Shown: positions 1-8,862, counted from the stretch's first letter. The stretch is 64,000 nt of DNA from an uncultured Pseudoxanthomonas sp. (GCF_946886695.1 NZ_CAMPJD010000018.1:4001-68000), one strand, 5' to 3'. Notes: generated from the sequence alone by a model not told the origin. A program made the numbers and translations.

Positions 1-1
1 G

Positions 2-1153
2 CTGATCCCGCCTCCCCTGTCGCTGTACGTCCACATGCCGTGGTGCGTGCGCAAATGCCCGTACTGCGATTTCAACTCGCACCAGGGCAAGGGCGAGCTG
101 CCGTTCGATGCCTATGTCGACGCATTGCTGCGCGACCTGGACCACGACCTGCCGCTGGTCTGGGGGCGCACGGTGCACAGCGTCTTTTTCGGTGGCGGCA
201 CGCCCAGCCTGTTCCCGCCGGAGGCCATCGACCGCTTCCTGCAGGCCGCGAGCAGCCGGCTGCGTTTCGCACCGGGGCTGGAAGTGACGCTGGAGACCAA
301 TCCCGGCACTGCCGAGCATGGCCGTTTCGAGAGCTACCGCGCGGCCGGCGTGAACCGCATCAGCTTCGGCATCCAGAGCTTCGACGACGGCAGCCTGGAG
401 AAGCTCGGCCGCATCCACGACAGCCGCGAGGCCGAGCAGGCCGTGAAGCTGGCGCAGGATGCCGGCTTCGACAACCTCAACCTCGACCTGATGTACGCCC
501 TGCCCGGCCAGACCCTGACCATGGCCGAACATGACCTGCAGCGCGCCTTCGCGCTGCGACCCGCGCACATCTCCCACTACCAGCTGACGCTGGAGCCGAA
601 CACGGTGTTCTTCTCGCGGCCGCCCCAGGGCATACCCGACGACGACCACGCCTGGGACATGCAGGAACACTGCCAGGCGCTGCTTGCCGATGCCGGCTAT
701 GGCCACTACGAGGTCAGCGCCTACGCGCAACCGGGCCGTCGCTGCGCGCACAACATGAACTACTGGCGTTACGGCGATTACATAGGCATCGGCGCCGGCG
801 CGCACGGCAAGATCACCGTGGGCGCCACCGCGCAGATCCTGCGTCGCTGGAAGGTCAAGCACCCCACGAGCTACCTGGCGACCGCGGGCACGCCGCAGGC
901 CATCGGCGGTGATGACGACATCACGCCGGAGCGCCGTCCGTTCGAGTTCATGCTCAATGCACTGCGGCTGCAGGAAGGCTTTGCGCTGGCGGATTTCACC
1001 GCCACCACCGGACTGCCCGTGGCAACGATCGAGGCGGCGCTGGAACAGGCCCGGCGGCATGGCTGGCTCGACCTGTCCGACACCCACGTTCAGCCCACGG
1101 CCCTGGGCCGCCGGTTCACCAACGACGTGATCGAACTGTTCCTCGACACATGA
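2..1153 (+). CDS. hemW: Heme chaperone HemW (radical SAM protein), 5' end outside window
   Basis: Radical SAM protein of the HemN/HemW group, a heme-binding chaperone for haem delivery to respiratory enzymes; often mis-named coproporphyrinogen III oxidase. The open frame runs off the left edge: the residues before the first ATG (position 35) read LIPPPLSLYVH, which fits a conserved HemW N-terminus, so that ATG is internal and only 383 residues are seen. The 4Fe-4S cluster motif CVRKCPYC (C-x3-C-x2-C) directly follows, then GGGTPS, and the HemW-type HNxxYW motif appears as HNMNYW near the two-thirds point. In gammaproteobacteria hemW usually follows rdgB, which would lie to the left. Family assignment is firm; distinction from HemN rests on the HNxxYW motif and the size. 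Confidence 0.93.
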   Translation: MIPPPLSLYVHMPWCVRKCPYCDFNSHQGKGELPFDAYVDALLRDLDHDLPLVWGRTVHSVFFGGGTPSLFPPEAIDRFLQAASSRLRFAPGLEVTLETNPGTAEHGRFESYRAAGVNRISFGIQSFDDGSLEKLGRIHDSREAEQAVKLAQDAGFDNLNLDLMYALPGQTLTMAEHDLQRAFALRPAHISHYQLTLEPNTVFFSRPPQGIPDDDHAWDMQEHCQALLADAGYGHYEVSAYAQPGRRCAHNMNYWRYGDYIGIGAGAHGKITVGATAQILRRWKVKHPTSYLATAGTPQAIGGDDDITPERRPFEFMLNALRLQEGFALADFTATTGLPVATIEAALEQARRHGWLDLSDTHVQPTALGRRFTNDVIELFLDT

Positions 1154-1204
1154 ATCCCACGTCCTCTCCGCGTGGCGACGGATGGATGCGCAGGCAACGC
1201 CGGG

Positions 1205-1213
1205 TGTGATAAT
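1205..1213 (+). promoter_or_regulatory. Candidate extended -10 promoter of the DUF1631 gene
   Basis: TGTGATAAT is an extended -10 element (TGn followed by GATAAT, 5 of 6 matches to TATAAT). No good -35 lies 17 bases upstream, as is usual for extended -10 promoters. Transcription would begin near 1220, downstream of the frame's first possible start at 1172, which supports the ATG at 1244 as the true start. Confidence 0.4.
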
Positions 1214-1243
1214 GATGGGGCTACAGGGGAGTCCACTGCACCG

Positions 1244-3766
1244 ATGACCGCGCCACGATCTCCTTCGCCTGCCGCCGCGCCGACCGCCATCGCATCGGCC
1301 GCGCTGCCGCCACGCGTGCGCCGCGTGCTGCAGAACCTGTTCGACCACATCTCGCCGGACTTCATCACCGCGCTGAACGCGATGCTGGTGGAGTTTGAGC
1401 AGCAATTGTTCAAACAGGCCGAACAGGCCCGCAGCAACCACCTCCAGACCCAGATCTTCGTCGACCTGCGCGCGCTGCAGAAGCACCGGACCGAACTGGT
1501 GCCGCACTACATGTTCGGCCTTGAGGGTGAACTGGCGGGCATCCGCATGCCGCGCACCGTTGCGGACGCTTCGACGGTGACGCGTCTGGACTACCAGACG
1601 TTGACACTGGTGGAAGATGCGACGATGGACCAGGAAATCGTGCTGCGCGAAGTCGCGCGCCGGCACGAGCAGCGTGGCAACGCACAGATCCTGATGCTCG
1701 GACAGCGCTTCGGCGTGCTCGCGCGTGCCCCGGCCTACGACGCCGACACCCTGCCGCTCGGACCGAACCGCCTCTGCCATGTACTGAAGGAGGCCGCGAA
1801 CTGCCTGGAATTGTCGCTGGACGCACAACTCGTGCTGTACCGCACGTTCGACCACAAGGTGATGCTTAACTACAGCGAGTGGGCCAGCACCGTGAACCAG
1901 TTCCTGTCACGCGAGGGCATCCTGCCCGGACTGGTCTACATGCCGCGCCGGGGCCGCGCGCAGGACGCGATCCGCCGGCATCCGCTCGACGAGGGCAGCA
2001 CCGCACCGCGCCCGATGACCGCCTGGCAGGGCCAGGCAGGCGCGTCGCACTGGGCCACGTTGACGCCCGACCAGTTGCAGGCCGTCGCTGGCGCCATGAC
2101 CGACGGCAAGGCCCCCGAACCCGGCCATGGCGCGTCACCGCCATCGGCACCCTCGGGCGCTGCCGCACCCGCGACCGGGGATGCGGCGCCCCCCGCGGAG
2201 GGCACCGCGGGTTCGTTTGAAGTGCTGCAGAAGCTGCTCGCCATCCGTCGCGGCGGCCTGCAGGCCGATGCCCATGCCCTCGCTGCCTCGGGCGGGCACG
2301 ACGGGCATGGCAGCCTTGGCGGCCACGGGGGACAGGAAGGCCAGGGAGGACCGGGGTCCCCGGGTCAAGGCGACCGCCAGGGCGGCGCCCCGACGGGTGA
2401 TGGTGGCCCGGGCACGGGCACCGACGCACCGGCCGCCCCCACCCACCGGTTGCTGCCTACGCCCGATGTGTTGAACACGTTGCAGGCGCTGCAGGCAGCG
2501 CCCCTGCCGCCGCGTACGCCCGACCAGCCGCGCCGCACCGTGGCCGACCTGCAGCAGACCATGCTGGCGGAAGTGCGTGCCAAGCACGGCGCCAATGCCA
2601 CTCTGGCGAGCGCGGATTCGGACACCTTCGAGCTGCTGGACCTGCTCTACAACGAGATCGAACGCGAAGTGCAGCACGACGCGCCCGCCGCCGACATGCT
2701 GGTGCGGCTGCAGGTACCCGTCGTGCAGGCCGCACTGCGCGACCGCAACTTCTTCCTGCGTGCGCAGCATCCGGCGCGCGACCTGCTCAACACGGTGGCC
2801 GAATCCGGTGCCACCTGGCTGGGCGACGAGGACGTGGATCCGCAGCTGGTGCAGAAACTGCATCGCGCGGTCGAGGCGGTGGTCGAGACCTACGAAGGCG
2901 ACGAAGCCGTCTTCGAGGACGCCAACCGCGACGTCCAGCAGCACCTGCAGGCCGCCGCGCGCAAGGCCGAACTGGCCGAGCGCCGGCAGATCGAGGCCGC
3001 ACGCGGCAAGGACCGGCTGGAAGTCGCCAAGCAGCGCGCTGCGGAAACCATCGAATCCGCGATGGCCGAGGCCAAGCCGCAGAAATTCGTGCAGGCCCTG
3101 CTCAGCCAAGCCTGGGCCGATGTGCTAACGCTCACGCAGCTGCGCAACGGCGAATCGTCGAGCGAGTGGACCGACCAGCTGCAGACCACGCTGGAGATCG
3201 TCGCCGCCACCACCACCTCGCAGGAACCGAGCCCCGCGCTGGCCGACAAGATCGAGAAATCGCTGGTACAGGTGGGCTACCACGAAGACGAAGCGGCCGC
3301 GATCGCGCGTCGCCTGTCGAGTGCCGAGGAAGACGAAACGACCTCGCGCACCGAGTTGACCGCGCGCCTCAAGGCACGTGCACGACTGGGTGGCCAGGGT
3401 GAGGTCAAGAAGAAGCCGGCGCAGCCGCGCACGCCGCAGGAACAGGAGTGCTACGACTACCTGCGCACGCTGCCGTTCGGCACGTGGTTCGAATTCACCC
3501 GCAACCAGCAGGGCGACCTGCAGCGCCAGCGCCTGTCATGGTTCAGCCCGGTCACCGGCAATGCACTGTTCGTCAACCAGCGCGGCCAGCGCGTGGGCGA
3601 GCACTCGCTGGACACGCTCGCGCACCTGATGGCCAAGGGCCAGGCGCAGGTGGTGACCGAAGACCGCGGCCGCCTGATCGACCGCGCATGGAACGCCACC
3701 CTCAGTGCGTTGCGCAGCCTCACTGGCCGCCGCGGCGAAACCGAAGCCGCAGGAGACGCCGCATGA
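1244..3766 (+). CDS. DUF1631 family protein
   Basis: Large (840 residue) cytoplasmic protein of the DUF1631 family, known in beta- and gammaproteobacteria and without an assigned biochemical role; homologues are sometimes wrongly called thymidine phosphorylase. The N-terminal part after the start reads as a conserved helical domain (LPPRVRRVLQNLFDHISPDF). A low-complexity Gly/His/Gln-rich stretch occupies about residues 349-392 (nucleotides 2290-2420) and divides it from a helical C-terminal half. The start at 1244 is preferred over 1172 because of AGGGGAG at 1225-1231 and the -10-like element at 1205-1213. Its stop overlaps the start of the PilZ gene (ATGA), so the two are probably translationally coupled, hinting at a link with c-di-GMP signalling; that link is inference. 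Confidence 0.85.
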   Translation: MTAPRSPSPAAAPTAIASAALPPRVRRVLQNLFDHISPDFITALNAMLVEFEQQLFKQAEQARSNHLQTQIFVDLRALQKHRTELVPHYMFGLEGELAGIRMPRTVADASTVTRLDYQTLTLVEDATMDQEIVLREVARRHEQRGNAQILMLGQRFGVLARAPAYDADTLPLGPNRLCHVLKEAANCLELSLDAQLVLYRTFDHKVMLNYSEWASTVNQFLSREGILPGLVYMPRRGRAQDAIRRHPLDEGSTAPRPMTAWQGQAGASHWATLTPDQLQAVAGAMTDGKAPEPGHGASPPSAPSGAAAPATGDAAPPAEGTAGSFEVLQKLLAIRRGGLQADAHALAASGGHDGHGSLGGHGGQEGQGGPGSPGQGDRQGGAPTGDGGPGTGTDAPAAPTHRLLPTPDVLNTLQALQAAPLPPRTPDQPRRTVADLQQTMLAEVRAKHGANATLASADSDTFELLDLLYNEIEREVQHDAPAADMLVRLQVPVVQAALRDRNFFLRAQHPARDLLNTVAESGATWLGDEDVDPQLVQKLHRAVEAVVETYEGDEAVFEDANRDVQQHLQAAARKAELAERRQIEAARGKDRLEVAKQRAAETIESAMAEAKPQKFVQALLSQAWADVLTLTQLRNGESSSEWTDQLQTTLEIVAATTTSQEPSPALADKIEKSLVQVGYHEDEAAAIARRLSSAEEDETTSRTELTARLKARARLGGQGEVKKKPAQPRTPQEQECYDYLRTLPFGTWFEFTRNQQGDLQRQRLSWFSPVTGNALFVNQRGQRVGEHSLDTLAHLMAKGQAQVVTEDRGRLIDRAWNATLSALRSLTGRRGETEAAGDAA

Positions 3767-4110
3767 TGCGCGAGTTCCGCCGTGCACGCCGACGCAGCGT
3801 GCCCAAGCCCGTCCCCGTGTTCGACCTGATGACCGAGCAGGTCATCGGCCGCCTGGGCAACCTGTCCGAGTCGGGCATGTTGCTGGTCGCCACCGAACCG
3901 GTGGTGGAAGATGCGCTGTACCAGTTGCGCTTCCATCTTCGCGATGAGCGCGGGCAGGACGTGCCGATCGACGTGGGCGCGCACCTGCTGTGGTCCGCGC
4001 AGGCCAACACGCCCGGGCAGGCCTTCGCCGGCCTGCGCTTCCTGACCATCGACCGCGAGCCGCTGGAGCGCCTGCGCCAGTGGGTCAACGCCGGGCCGGA
4101 AGCCGAGTAG
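3763..4110 (+). CDS. PilZ domain protein
   Basis: A 115-residue single-domain PilZ protein, the family of c-di-GMP binding or PilZ-fold adaptor proteins. It begins with an Arg-rich N-terminus (MMREFRRARRRSVPK), which resembles the RxxxR part of the c-di-GMP switch motif, followed by a compact beta-rich domain containing GRLGNLSESGMLL, comparable to the D/NxSxxG element (here N-L-S-E-S-G). Both motif halves are therefore plausibly present. The start overlaps the stop of the upstream DUF1631 gene as ATGA. Whether it binds c-di-GMP cannot be decided here; the PilZ fold call is fairly secure from motif order and size. Confidence 0.8.
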   Translation: MMREFRRARRRSVPKPVPVFDLMTEQVIGRLGNLSESGMLLVATEPVVEDALYQLRFHLRDERGQDVPIDVGAHLLWSAQANTPGQAFAGLRFLTIDREPLERLRQWVNAGPEAE

Positions 4111-4177
4111 GACCCACGCCACGGCCTGCGCGGGCCGGATGCGGCAAAATGGCGGCTCTTTCGCACGAGCCGCCGCC

Positions 4178-5533
4178 ATGAACGCCCCCGCCTCCTTCGA
4201 CACCGACCTCGTCCCGCTCTACGCCGACCACCTGGCGACGATGAAGCGGCGCGCGGACGAAGCCCTGGCGCGCGGCGGCTTCGATCACCTGGTCGTGCCC
4301 AGTGGTACGCAGCACTGGCAGGTCTTCGACGACCGCGACTATCCGTACGCGGTCAACCCGCAGTTCAAGGCCTGGCTGCCGCTGACGCGCGTGCCGTACA
4401 GCTGGCTGGTGTACACGCCGGGCGAACGCCCGAAGGTGATCTTCTACCAGCCGTTCGATTACTGGCACGTGGTGCCGGACGCACCCAGCGGCTGGTGGGT
4501 GGACCACTTCGACATCCACATCATCCGCAAGCCCGACGAAGCCCTCGCCCTGCTGCCGCTCGCCGCGCGCAGCGCGATCCTTGGCGAGCCGCAGAGCGCG
4601 CTGGGCGCAGCTCCCGGCCAGCATTACGCACCAAACAATCCCGAGCCGGTCATCCAGTACCTGGAGTACCAGCGCTCCTACAAGACGCCGTACGAGATCA
4701 CCCTGATGCGCCAGGCGCAGCGCCTGGCCGTGCGCGGCCATCGCGCCGCCGAGGCGGCGTTCCGCGCAGGCCAGGGCGAGTTCGGCATCCACATGGCCTA
4801 CTGCGCCGCGGTGGGGCAGGACGCCAACGAGCTGCCGTACAACAACATCATCGGCTTGAACGAACACGCCGCCGTGCTGCACTACACCGAGCTGCAGCGC
4901 GTCGCGCCCGACCCGTTGCGCAGCTTCCTGATCGATGCTGGCGCGAGTTTCCACGGCTATGCCAGCGACATCACCCGCACGCACGCCTACGACACCGGCA
5001 GCGAGTTCCAGGCGATGATCGATGCGGTTGACGCCGCGCAGCAGGCGATGTGCGCCGGCGTGCGCAGCGGCGTGGACTACAGGCAGCTGCACGTGGATGC
5101 GCACCTCACCCTGATGGGCATCCTGAAGGACTTCGGCGTGATCACCGTGTCACCGGAAGCCGCCGTGGCCACCGGCGTGAGCGCGGCGTTCTTCCCGCAC
5201 GGCCTGGGCCACCCCATCGGCCTGCAGGTGCACGATGTGGCCGGCTTCGCCGCCAGCGACCGCGGTGGCCGCATCGAACGCCCCGCCGGCCATCCCTACC
5301 TGCGCATGACCCGCGTGCTGGAACCCGGCATGGTGGTGACCATCGAACCAGGCCTGTACTTCATCGATCTTCTGCTTGAAGAGGTGAGGGAGAACGGCCA
5401 CGCCGCCAGCGTGGACTGGTCGCGCGTGGATGCGTTCCGCCCGTACGGCGGCATCCGCATCGAGGACGAGGTGCTATGCACGGAGGGCGACGCGGACAAC
5501 CTGACGCGGCCGGCGTTTGCGGAGGCGGGCTGA
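4178..5533 (+). CDS. pepQ: Xaa-Pro dipeptidase PepQ
   Basis: M24-family metallopeptidase of 451 residues that splits dipeptides with C-terminal proline (prolidase). The binuclear metal ligands are all visible in order: the two Asp in LIDAGASFHGYASDITRTH, His in HGLGHPIGLQVHDV, Glu in EPGMVVTIEPGLYF and Glu in GGIRIEDEVL. The ATG at 4178 gives the N-terminus MNAPASFDTDLVPLYADHL, typical of bacterial PepQ; the frame is open 13 codons further up but those residues are not PepQ-like. A CAAAAT element near 4145 may be part of its promoter. A second M24 enzyme, PepP, lies at 8947-10269. Confidence 0.93.
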   Translation: MNAPASFDTDLVPLYADHLATMKRRADEALARGGFDHLVVPSGTQHWQVFDDRDYPYAVNPQFKAWLPLTRVPYSWLVYTPGERPKVIFYQPFDYWHVVPDAPSGWWVDHFDIHIIRKPDEALALLPLAARSAILGEPQSALGAAPGQHYAPNNPEPVIQYLEYQRSYKTPYEITLMRQAQRLAVRGHRAAEAAFRAGQGEFGIHMAYCAAVGQDANELPYNNIIGLNEHAAVLHYTELQRVAPDPLRSFLIDAGASFHGYASDITRTHAYDTGSEFQAMIDAVDAAQQAMCAGVRSGVDYRQLHVDAHLTLMGILKDFGVITVSPEAAVATGVSAAFFPHGLGHPIGLQVHDVAGFAASDRGGRIERPAGHPYLRMTRVLEPGMVVTIEPGLYFIDLLLEEVRENGHAASVDWSRVDAFRPYGGIRIEDEVLCTEGDADNLTRPAFAEAG

Positions 5534-5627
5534 GCCTGCGGATAGGCAGCTGTTTGACGGCGCTACGGCGCGGTCACAGAATCACGCTGTCCATGCGGAG
5601 TGGGCATGCCGCAAGGGAACCGAACGC

Positions 5628-5960
5628 ATGATGTTCATGATCGGCCAGGGCGAACGCGTGGTGGTGGTGGGCGGACCGGAACCGCAACACTGCCCCCGCT
5701 GCGACGAGATGCGCGATTTCGAGCCGCAGCTCGCCTACAAGTACGGCGACTTCGATCTGCTGTTCGGCTTCGTCTACGGCCGGCGTTACCAACTCGCCTG
5801 CCCCGAATGCCGCCATGGCTGGCGACTGGACCGGCGGCAAGCCGAGCAGCTCTACGGCAAGCCAGCGATCCCGTTCCGCCTCCGGTTCGGTTTCATCATC
5901 CTGCTGGGGCTCTTCGCCGCGCTCGGTGCGGCCTACCTTGCGACCCCGCCGGTGACCTGA
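5628..5960 (+). CDS. Zinc-ribbon membrane protein, unknown function
   Basis: Small protein (110 residues) with two CxxC knuckles (CPRC near residue 20 and CPEC near residue 60), which together should form a zinc ribbon, then one C-terminal membrane segment (FGFIILLGLFAALGAAYLA). The start at 5628 is chosen because AAGGGA at 5613-5618 lies 9 bases upstream; the frame is open further up but lacks such a site. The MAPEG gene starts one base after the stop, and four more small genes follow closely, so they may be one transcript. No function can be named. Confidence 0.7.
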   Translation: MMFMIGQGERVVVVGGPEPQHCPRCDEMRDFEPQLAYKYGDFDLLFGFVYGRRYQLACPECRHGWRLDRRQAEQLYGKPAIPFRLRFGFIILLGLFAALGAAYLATPPVT

Positions 5961-5961
5961 C

Positions 5962-6366
5962 GTGGACACCGCCCTGCTTCTGCCGATGACGGTCCACGTC
6001 ACGCTCGCGGTATTGCTGTACGTGTTGCTGACGGTCGCGCGTGCGCCGGCAATCTGGGGCATCGGCCGGCGCGCCGACGGCGGCAATCCCTTCGCAACGA
6101 TGGAACCCCGCATCAGCGCCAACCTCTCCAACCAGTTCGAGTGGCCGCTGTTCTTCCATGTGGCCTGCGTGCTGCTGATGCTGCTCGGCACCAGCCGCAC
6201 CGCCGTCGCGCTGGCCTGGCTCTTCATCGGCGGCCGTCTGCTGCACAGTGGCGTGCAGATACTGACAGCGAACGTCCGCCTGCGCGGCCTGGTATTCACC
6301 GTGAACTTCCTGGCGGTGCTGGGGCTGTGGGGTATGTTGCTGCAGGCCGCACTCGGACGCGCATAA
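5962..6366 (+). CDS. MAPEG family membrane protein
   Basis: A 134-residue four-helix membrane protein of the MAPEG family (membrane-associated proteins in eicosanoid and glutathione metabolism). Visible signs are the N-terminal helix MTVHVTLAVLLYVLLTVARA, the polar region RISANLSNQFEWPLFFHV with an asparagine and glutamine pattern typical of MAPEG, and three further hydrophobic segments. It starts with GTG, one base after the upstream stop. Bacterial members are mostly uncharacterised, some have glutathione transferase or peroxidase activity; no substrate can be inferred here. Confidence 0.8.
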   Translation: MDTALLLPMTVHVTLAVLLYVLLTVARAPAIWGIGRRADGGNPFATMEPRISANLSNQFEWPLFFHVACVLLMLLGTSRTAVALAWLFIGGRLLHSGVQILTANVRLRGLVFTVNFLAVLGLWGMLLQAALGRA

Positions 6367-6395
6367 TCGTCCTGACAAGGATCGGAGGGTTTCGC

Positions 6396-6629
6396 GTGCC
6401 ATTGGGCGATATTGCAGGCGACGCATTGGGTGGGGTATTCCGCTTCATCGCCAGAATCCTGTTCGAAATCGTGGTCGAGTGGCTGCTGCGGGGGACCGGT
6501 GCGATGATCCTGCGCCTCGTCCGCCCCAGGCTCGTCCCGGGCGAGACGGTGGCCACCCTGACGGGACTGGGTTTCTGGATCGCGCTGATCGCATTGGGCC
6601 TGTGGATCTACCGGCAGACGGCACCATGA
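6396..6629 (+). CDS. Small two-helix membrane protein, unknown
   Basis: Predicted 77-residue protein, mostly hydrophobic or amphipathic, with two probable membrane segments (IARILFEIVVEWLLRGTGA and LTGLGFWIALIALGLWIY) around a short Arg-rich loop. The start is a GTG preceded by GGAGGG at 6384-6389 with a 6-base gap, a strong ribosome-binding site that decides the start although the frame is open much further up. The stop overlaps the next gene's ATG (ATGA). No recognisable family. Confidence 0.6.
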   Translation: MPLGDIAGDALGGVFRFIARILFEIVVEWLLRGTGAMILRLVRPRLVPGETVATLTGLGFWIALIALGLWIYRQTAP

Positions 6630-7006
6630 ACCTCTGCCCCCTGTGCTCGAACCCACTGACCCTCATCGACGTGGCGCCGTGCTTCGATTGTGGGCATTCG
6701 CCACGCGAGCTCGACGGATGCAGGCAGGAAGCGCACCGGTACTACGTCTGCCAGCTGTGGGATCGCGAGCTGGTGCTCTGCGACTTCTGTTATGCCGACT
6801 TCGGGTCCTATTTCCCCGATTACTGGGGTATGCCCGCAGGGCCGCTTCCTGACTATCCACTCGACGCAATCCGTGAACTGGACCGTCCGGGTGTCGCACA
6901 GGACATGTACTGCACGACGTGCCAGCATCGCCTGGCGTTCCTCCTTTTCCGGCATCATGCGCTGGCGAGGAATATCGGCGAATTCTCCCCAAGGGAACAT
7001 CCATGA
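6626..7006 (+). CDS. Cysteine-rich zinc-ribbon protein, unknown
   Basis: A 126-residue soluble protein with several Cys pairs: CPLC and CFDC in the first 20 residues, CDFC in the middle and CTTC near residue 100, suggesting one or two zinc sites. It overlaps the stop of the upstream membrane protein by ATGA, and its own stop overlaps the following YCII gene by ATGA, so the three are translationally coupled. No known enzyme family was recognised; a structural or regulatory metal-binding role is only a guess. Confidence 0.68.
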   Translation: MNLCPLCSNPLTLIDVAPCFDCGHSPRELDGCRQEAHRYYVCQLWDRELVLCDFCYADFGSYFPDYWGMPAGPLPDYPLDAIRELDRPGVAQDMYCTTCQHRLAFLLFRHHALARNIGEFSPREHP

Positions 7007-7395
7007 CCTCCGACTACCTCCTCATCTCCCGTGGCCAGTGGGACGAAACCGCATCGAAAGAAGACGTGCAGGATGCCATCGACCGCTTCTACGCGTGGTA
7101 TGAGCGTGGCGTGGCGGAGGGCATGCTCAAGCCCGGCAGCCGGCTGGAAAACCGCGGCAAACTGATATCGCGTGACGGGATCACCGACGGGCCGTTCGCT
7201 GAGGCGAAAGAACTCGTGGGCGGCTACTGGTTCATCGTCGCCGACTCGCTGGACGCCGCCGCACGGATCGCCGCCGGGAATCCCTGCCTGCCTTACGGTC
7301 TGACGCTGGAGATCCGGCCGCTGGAAGCCGCACGTGCCCGCGCGCAGGATGTGACCAACGAGACGCCCCCGGCCTGGCGTCCAGACGAAGGCTGA
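7003..7395 (+). CDS. YCII-related (DGPF domain) protein
   Basis: A 130-residue protein of the YCII/DGPF superfamily, small ferredoxin-like-fold proteins often encoded beside extracytoplasmic-function sigma factors. The hallmark DGPFAEAKELVGGYW is present near the middle. There is no sigma factor gene next to it here, which is unlike many relatives. The start ATG overlaps the stop of the preceding zinc-ribbon gene and a GGGAA ribosome-binding site lies just upstream. The biochemical role of this family is unsettled. Confidence 0.85.
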   Translation: MTSDYLLISRGQWDETASKEDVQDAIDRFYAWYERGVAEGMLKPGSRLENRGKLISRDGITDGPFAEAKELVGGYWFIVADSLDAAARIAAGNPCLPYGLTLEIRPLEAARARAQDVTNETPPAWRPDEG

Positions 7396-7404
7396 TCCAC
7401 GCCC

Positions 7405-7836
7405 ATGACCGCGGCACATCCCACGCTTGAAGGCGGCTGCCATTGCGGCGCGATCGCCCTCGTCTTCTCCACCGCCCTGACACCGGAGACGACATCGCCG
7501 CGCGCGTGCGATTGCAGCTTCTGCCGGGCGCACGGCGCCGCATGGATATCCGATCCCGCCGGCCAGCTGGTCATCCGCGCACAGGTGGATCGCCTTCGCC
7601 GGTACCGACAAGGCTCCTTGGCTGCGCAGTTCCTGCTGTGTGGCGAGTGCGGCGTGCTGGTGGGCGTGCTGCATGAAGACGGTGAACGCGGGTATGCCGC
7701 CATCAACGCCGCCTGCCTGGAGGCACGCGACGCGTTCGCCGCATCCGTGCCCGCATCACCGCGGACCTTGTCTGCGGACGAGAAAACGACCCGCTGGCGC
7801 CAGCTCTGGGTTGGCGATGTTCGGCTGGTCATCTGA
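7405..7836 (+). CDS. GFA/CENP-V family protein
   Basis: A 143-residue protein of the GFA (glutathione-dependent formaldehyde-activating) / CENP-V fold. The zinc-binding cysteines are visible: GGCHCGA near the N-terminus, CDCSFCRAHG about 25 residues later and CGEC near residue 80. Most bacterial members bind zinc and are not proven formaldehyde-glutathione enzymes. It follows the YCII gene after nine bases, ending a run of small genes from 5628. The family call is firm, the activity is not. Confidence 0.87.
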   Translation: MTAAHPTLEGGCHCGAIALVFSTALTPETTSPRACDCSFCRAHGAAWISDPAGQLVIRAQVDRLRRYRQGSLAAQFLLCGECGVLVGVLHEDGERGYAAINAACLEARDAFAASVPASPRTLSADEKTTRWRQLWVGDVRLVI

Positions 7837-7896
7837 GTCCAGGGAGGCCGTCCGCTCAGCAGCGTCGCGGATTCGGTACGCTTGCGTAGCCGCCGA

Positions 7897-8862
7897 CTAA
7901 CGCTGGGGCGCTAACGAATACGCGCCGTCATTGAATGTCATCGGAAGGTAGGCATACGCGCGTCGATCGTCCGCAGCCGGGGTGTAAGGCCGTGTCCGCA
8001 CTCCGCGCGCTTGCGCTTCCAGCCCACGCGCGCCAGCGGGATTCGGCAGCGCCTCGATCATCCACACGCCTTCGGCTCGGCCGCCTGCAGGACTGCCGCG
8101 GTAGAGGAAGTAGCCCAGCGACGGGCCGATGGGAATCCGCACGTCCCCGCCCATGATCTTCGTCCGCTGCGCCTCGGTCGCAATCTGCAAGTGCGGACGG
8201 CCCTCGCCCTCACTGCCGCCGGGTGACTGTTCGTCCAGCGCGGTGAAGAGCATGCGGTCGAGTTGCGGCCCGTGCGTGCGCGCCAGTTCGTCGAACCAGG
8301 TGCGGCCCAGCGATTCGGCATCGCGCGCCGGCGCCATCGCCTTGTAGCAGCGGTCGAGCAGATAGGCGTGGTACGCGGTATGGCGGAACGGAATGTCGAT
8401 GGTGTTGTCGTGCGGCCGCGGACCGCGCGTGCGCTTTTCCAACTCCCGGTCAAGCACCACCCATGCCTGCCCCCACTGCATGGCGGGCTTGGCATTGCCG
8501 GCGGCAAGTTCCAGCTCCGCCAGCGAGGCCAGCGCCACCAGTGGACAGCGGGACGAGGCCACGCACTTTTCCAGCCAGAATCGCGCGGTCTCCACGTCGC
8601 GCTCGACGCGCCTCGCCGGGTGGTCCATGCCGTGCCGGTACAGCGCCCCCAGATAGAACGCCGCGTACCCGTCGCCCGCCTGCGCGCTGGCAACGAGTTG
8701 CTGCATCGCGCGGTCGCGTGTCGCGGGCGGGGCGTCGCGGTCGAACAGGGCTTCCACGGCTTCTGGCCCGATGCCGGTTGGCGAGGGCGGCAACGGAGCG
8801 GCCTGCGCCAAGGCAGCCCACATAGAGGCCGCGAAGACAACGATTCCCTTCCGGATGCGCAT
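7897..8862 (-). CDS. Secreted Sel1-like repeat protein, unknown function
   Basis: A 321-residue exported protein. From the chosen start it has a signal peptide (MRIRKGIVVFAASMWAALAQA) ending before APLPPSPT. The middle has Sel1/TPR-like helices (AQAGDGYAAFYLGALYRHGMD and the following ARFWLEKCVASS). Start choice: GGGAGGA sits seven bases before the ATG at 8862; the frame continues 8 codons further but without such a site. The C-terminal half has no repeat and no recognisable family. It lies alone between convergent GFA and downstream of pepP on the same strand, at the place where ubiH often follows pepP in related genomes. Confidence 0.68.
   Translation of the reverse strand: MRIRKGIVVFAASMWAALAQAAPLPPSPTGIGPEAVEALFDRDAPPATRDRAMQQLVASAQAGDGYAAFYLGALYRHGMDHPARRVERDVETARFWLEKCVASSRCPLVALASLAELELAAGNAKPAMQWGQAWVVLDRELEKRTRGPRPHDNTIDIPFRHTAYHAYLLDRCYKAMAPARDAESLGRTWFDELARTHGPQLDRMLFTALDEQSPGGSEGEGRPHLQIATEAQRTKIMGGDVRIPIGPSLGYFLYRGSPAGGRAEGVWMIEALPNPAGARGLEAQARGVRTRPYTPAADDRRAYAYLPMTFNDGAYSLAPQR

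Noticed and set aside
5628..7836. Toxin-antitoxin or defence system in the small-gene run
   Set aside because: Members match MAPEG, YCII and GFA families, none related to toxins or defence; no nuclease or antitoxin-like gene.
7897..8862. ubiH or visC next to pepP
   Set aside because: The gene following pepP has a signal peptide and Sel1-like helices with no flavin monooxygenase motifs.
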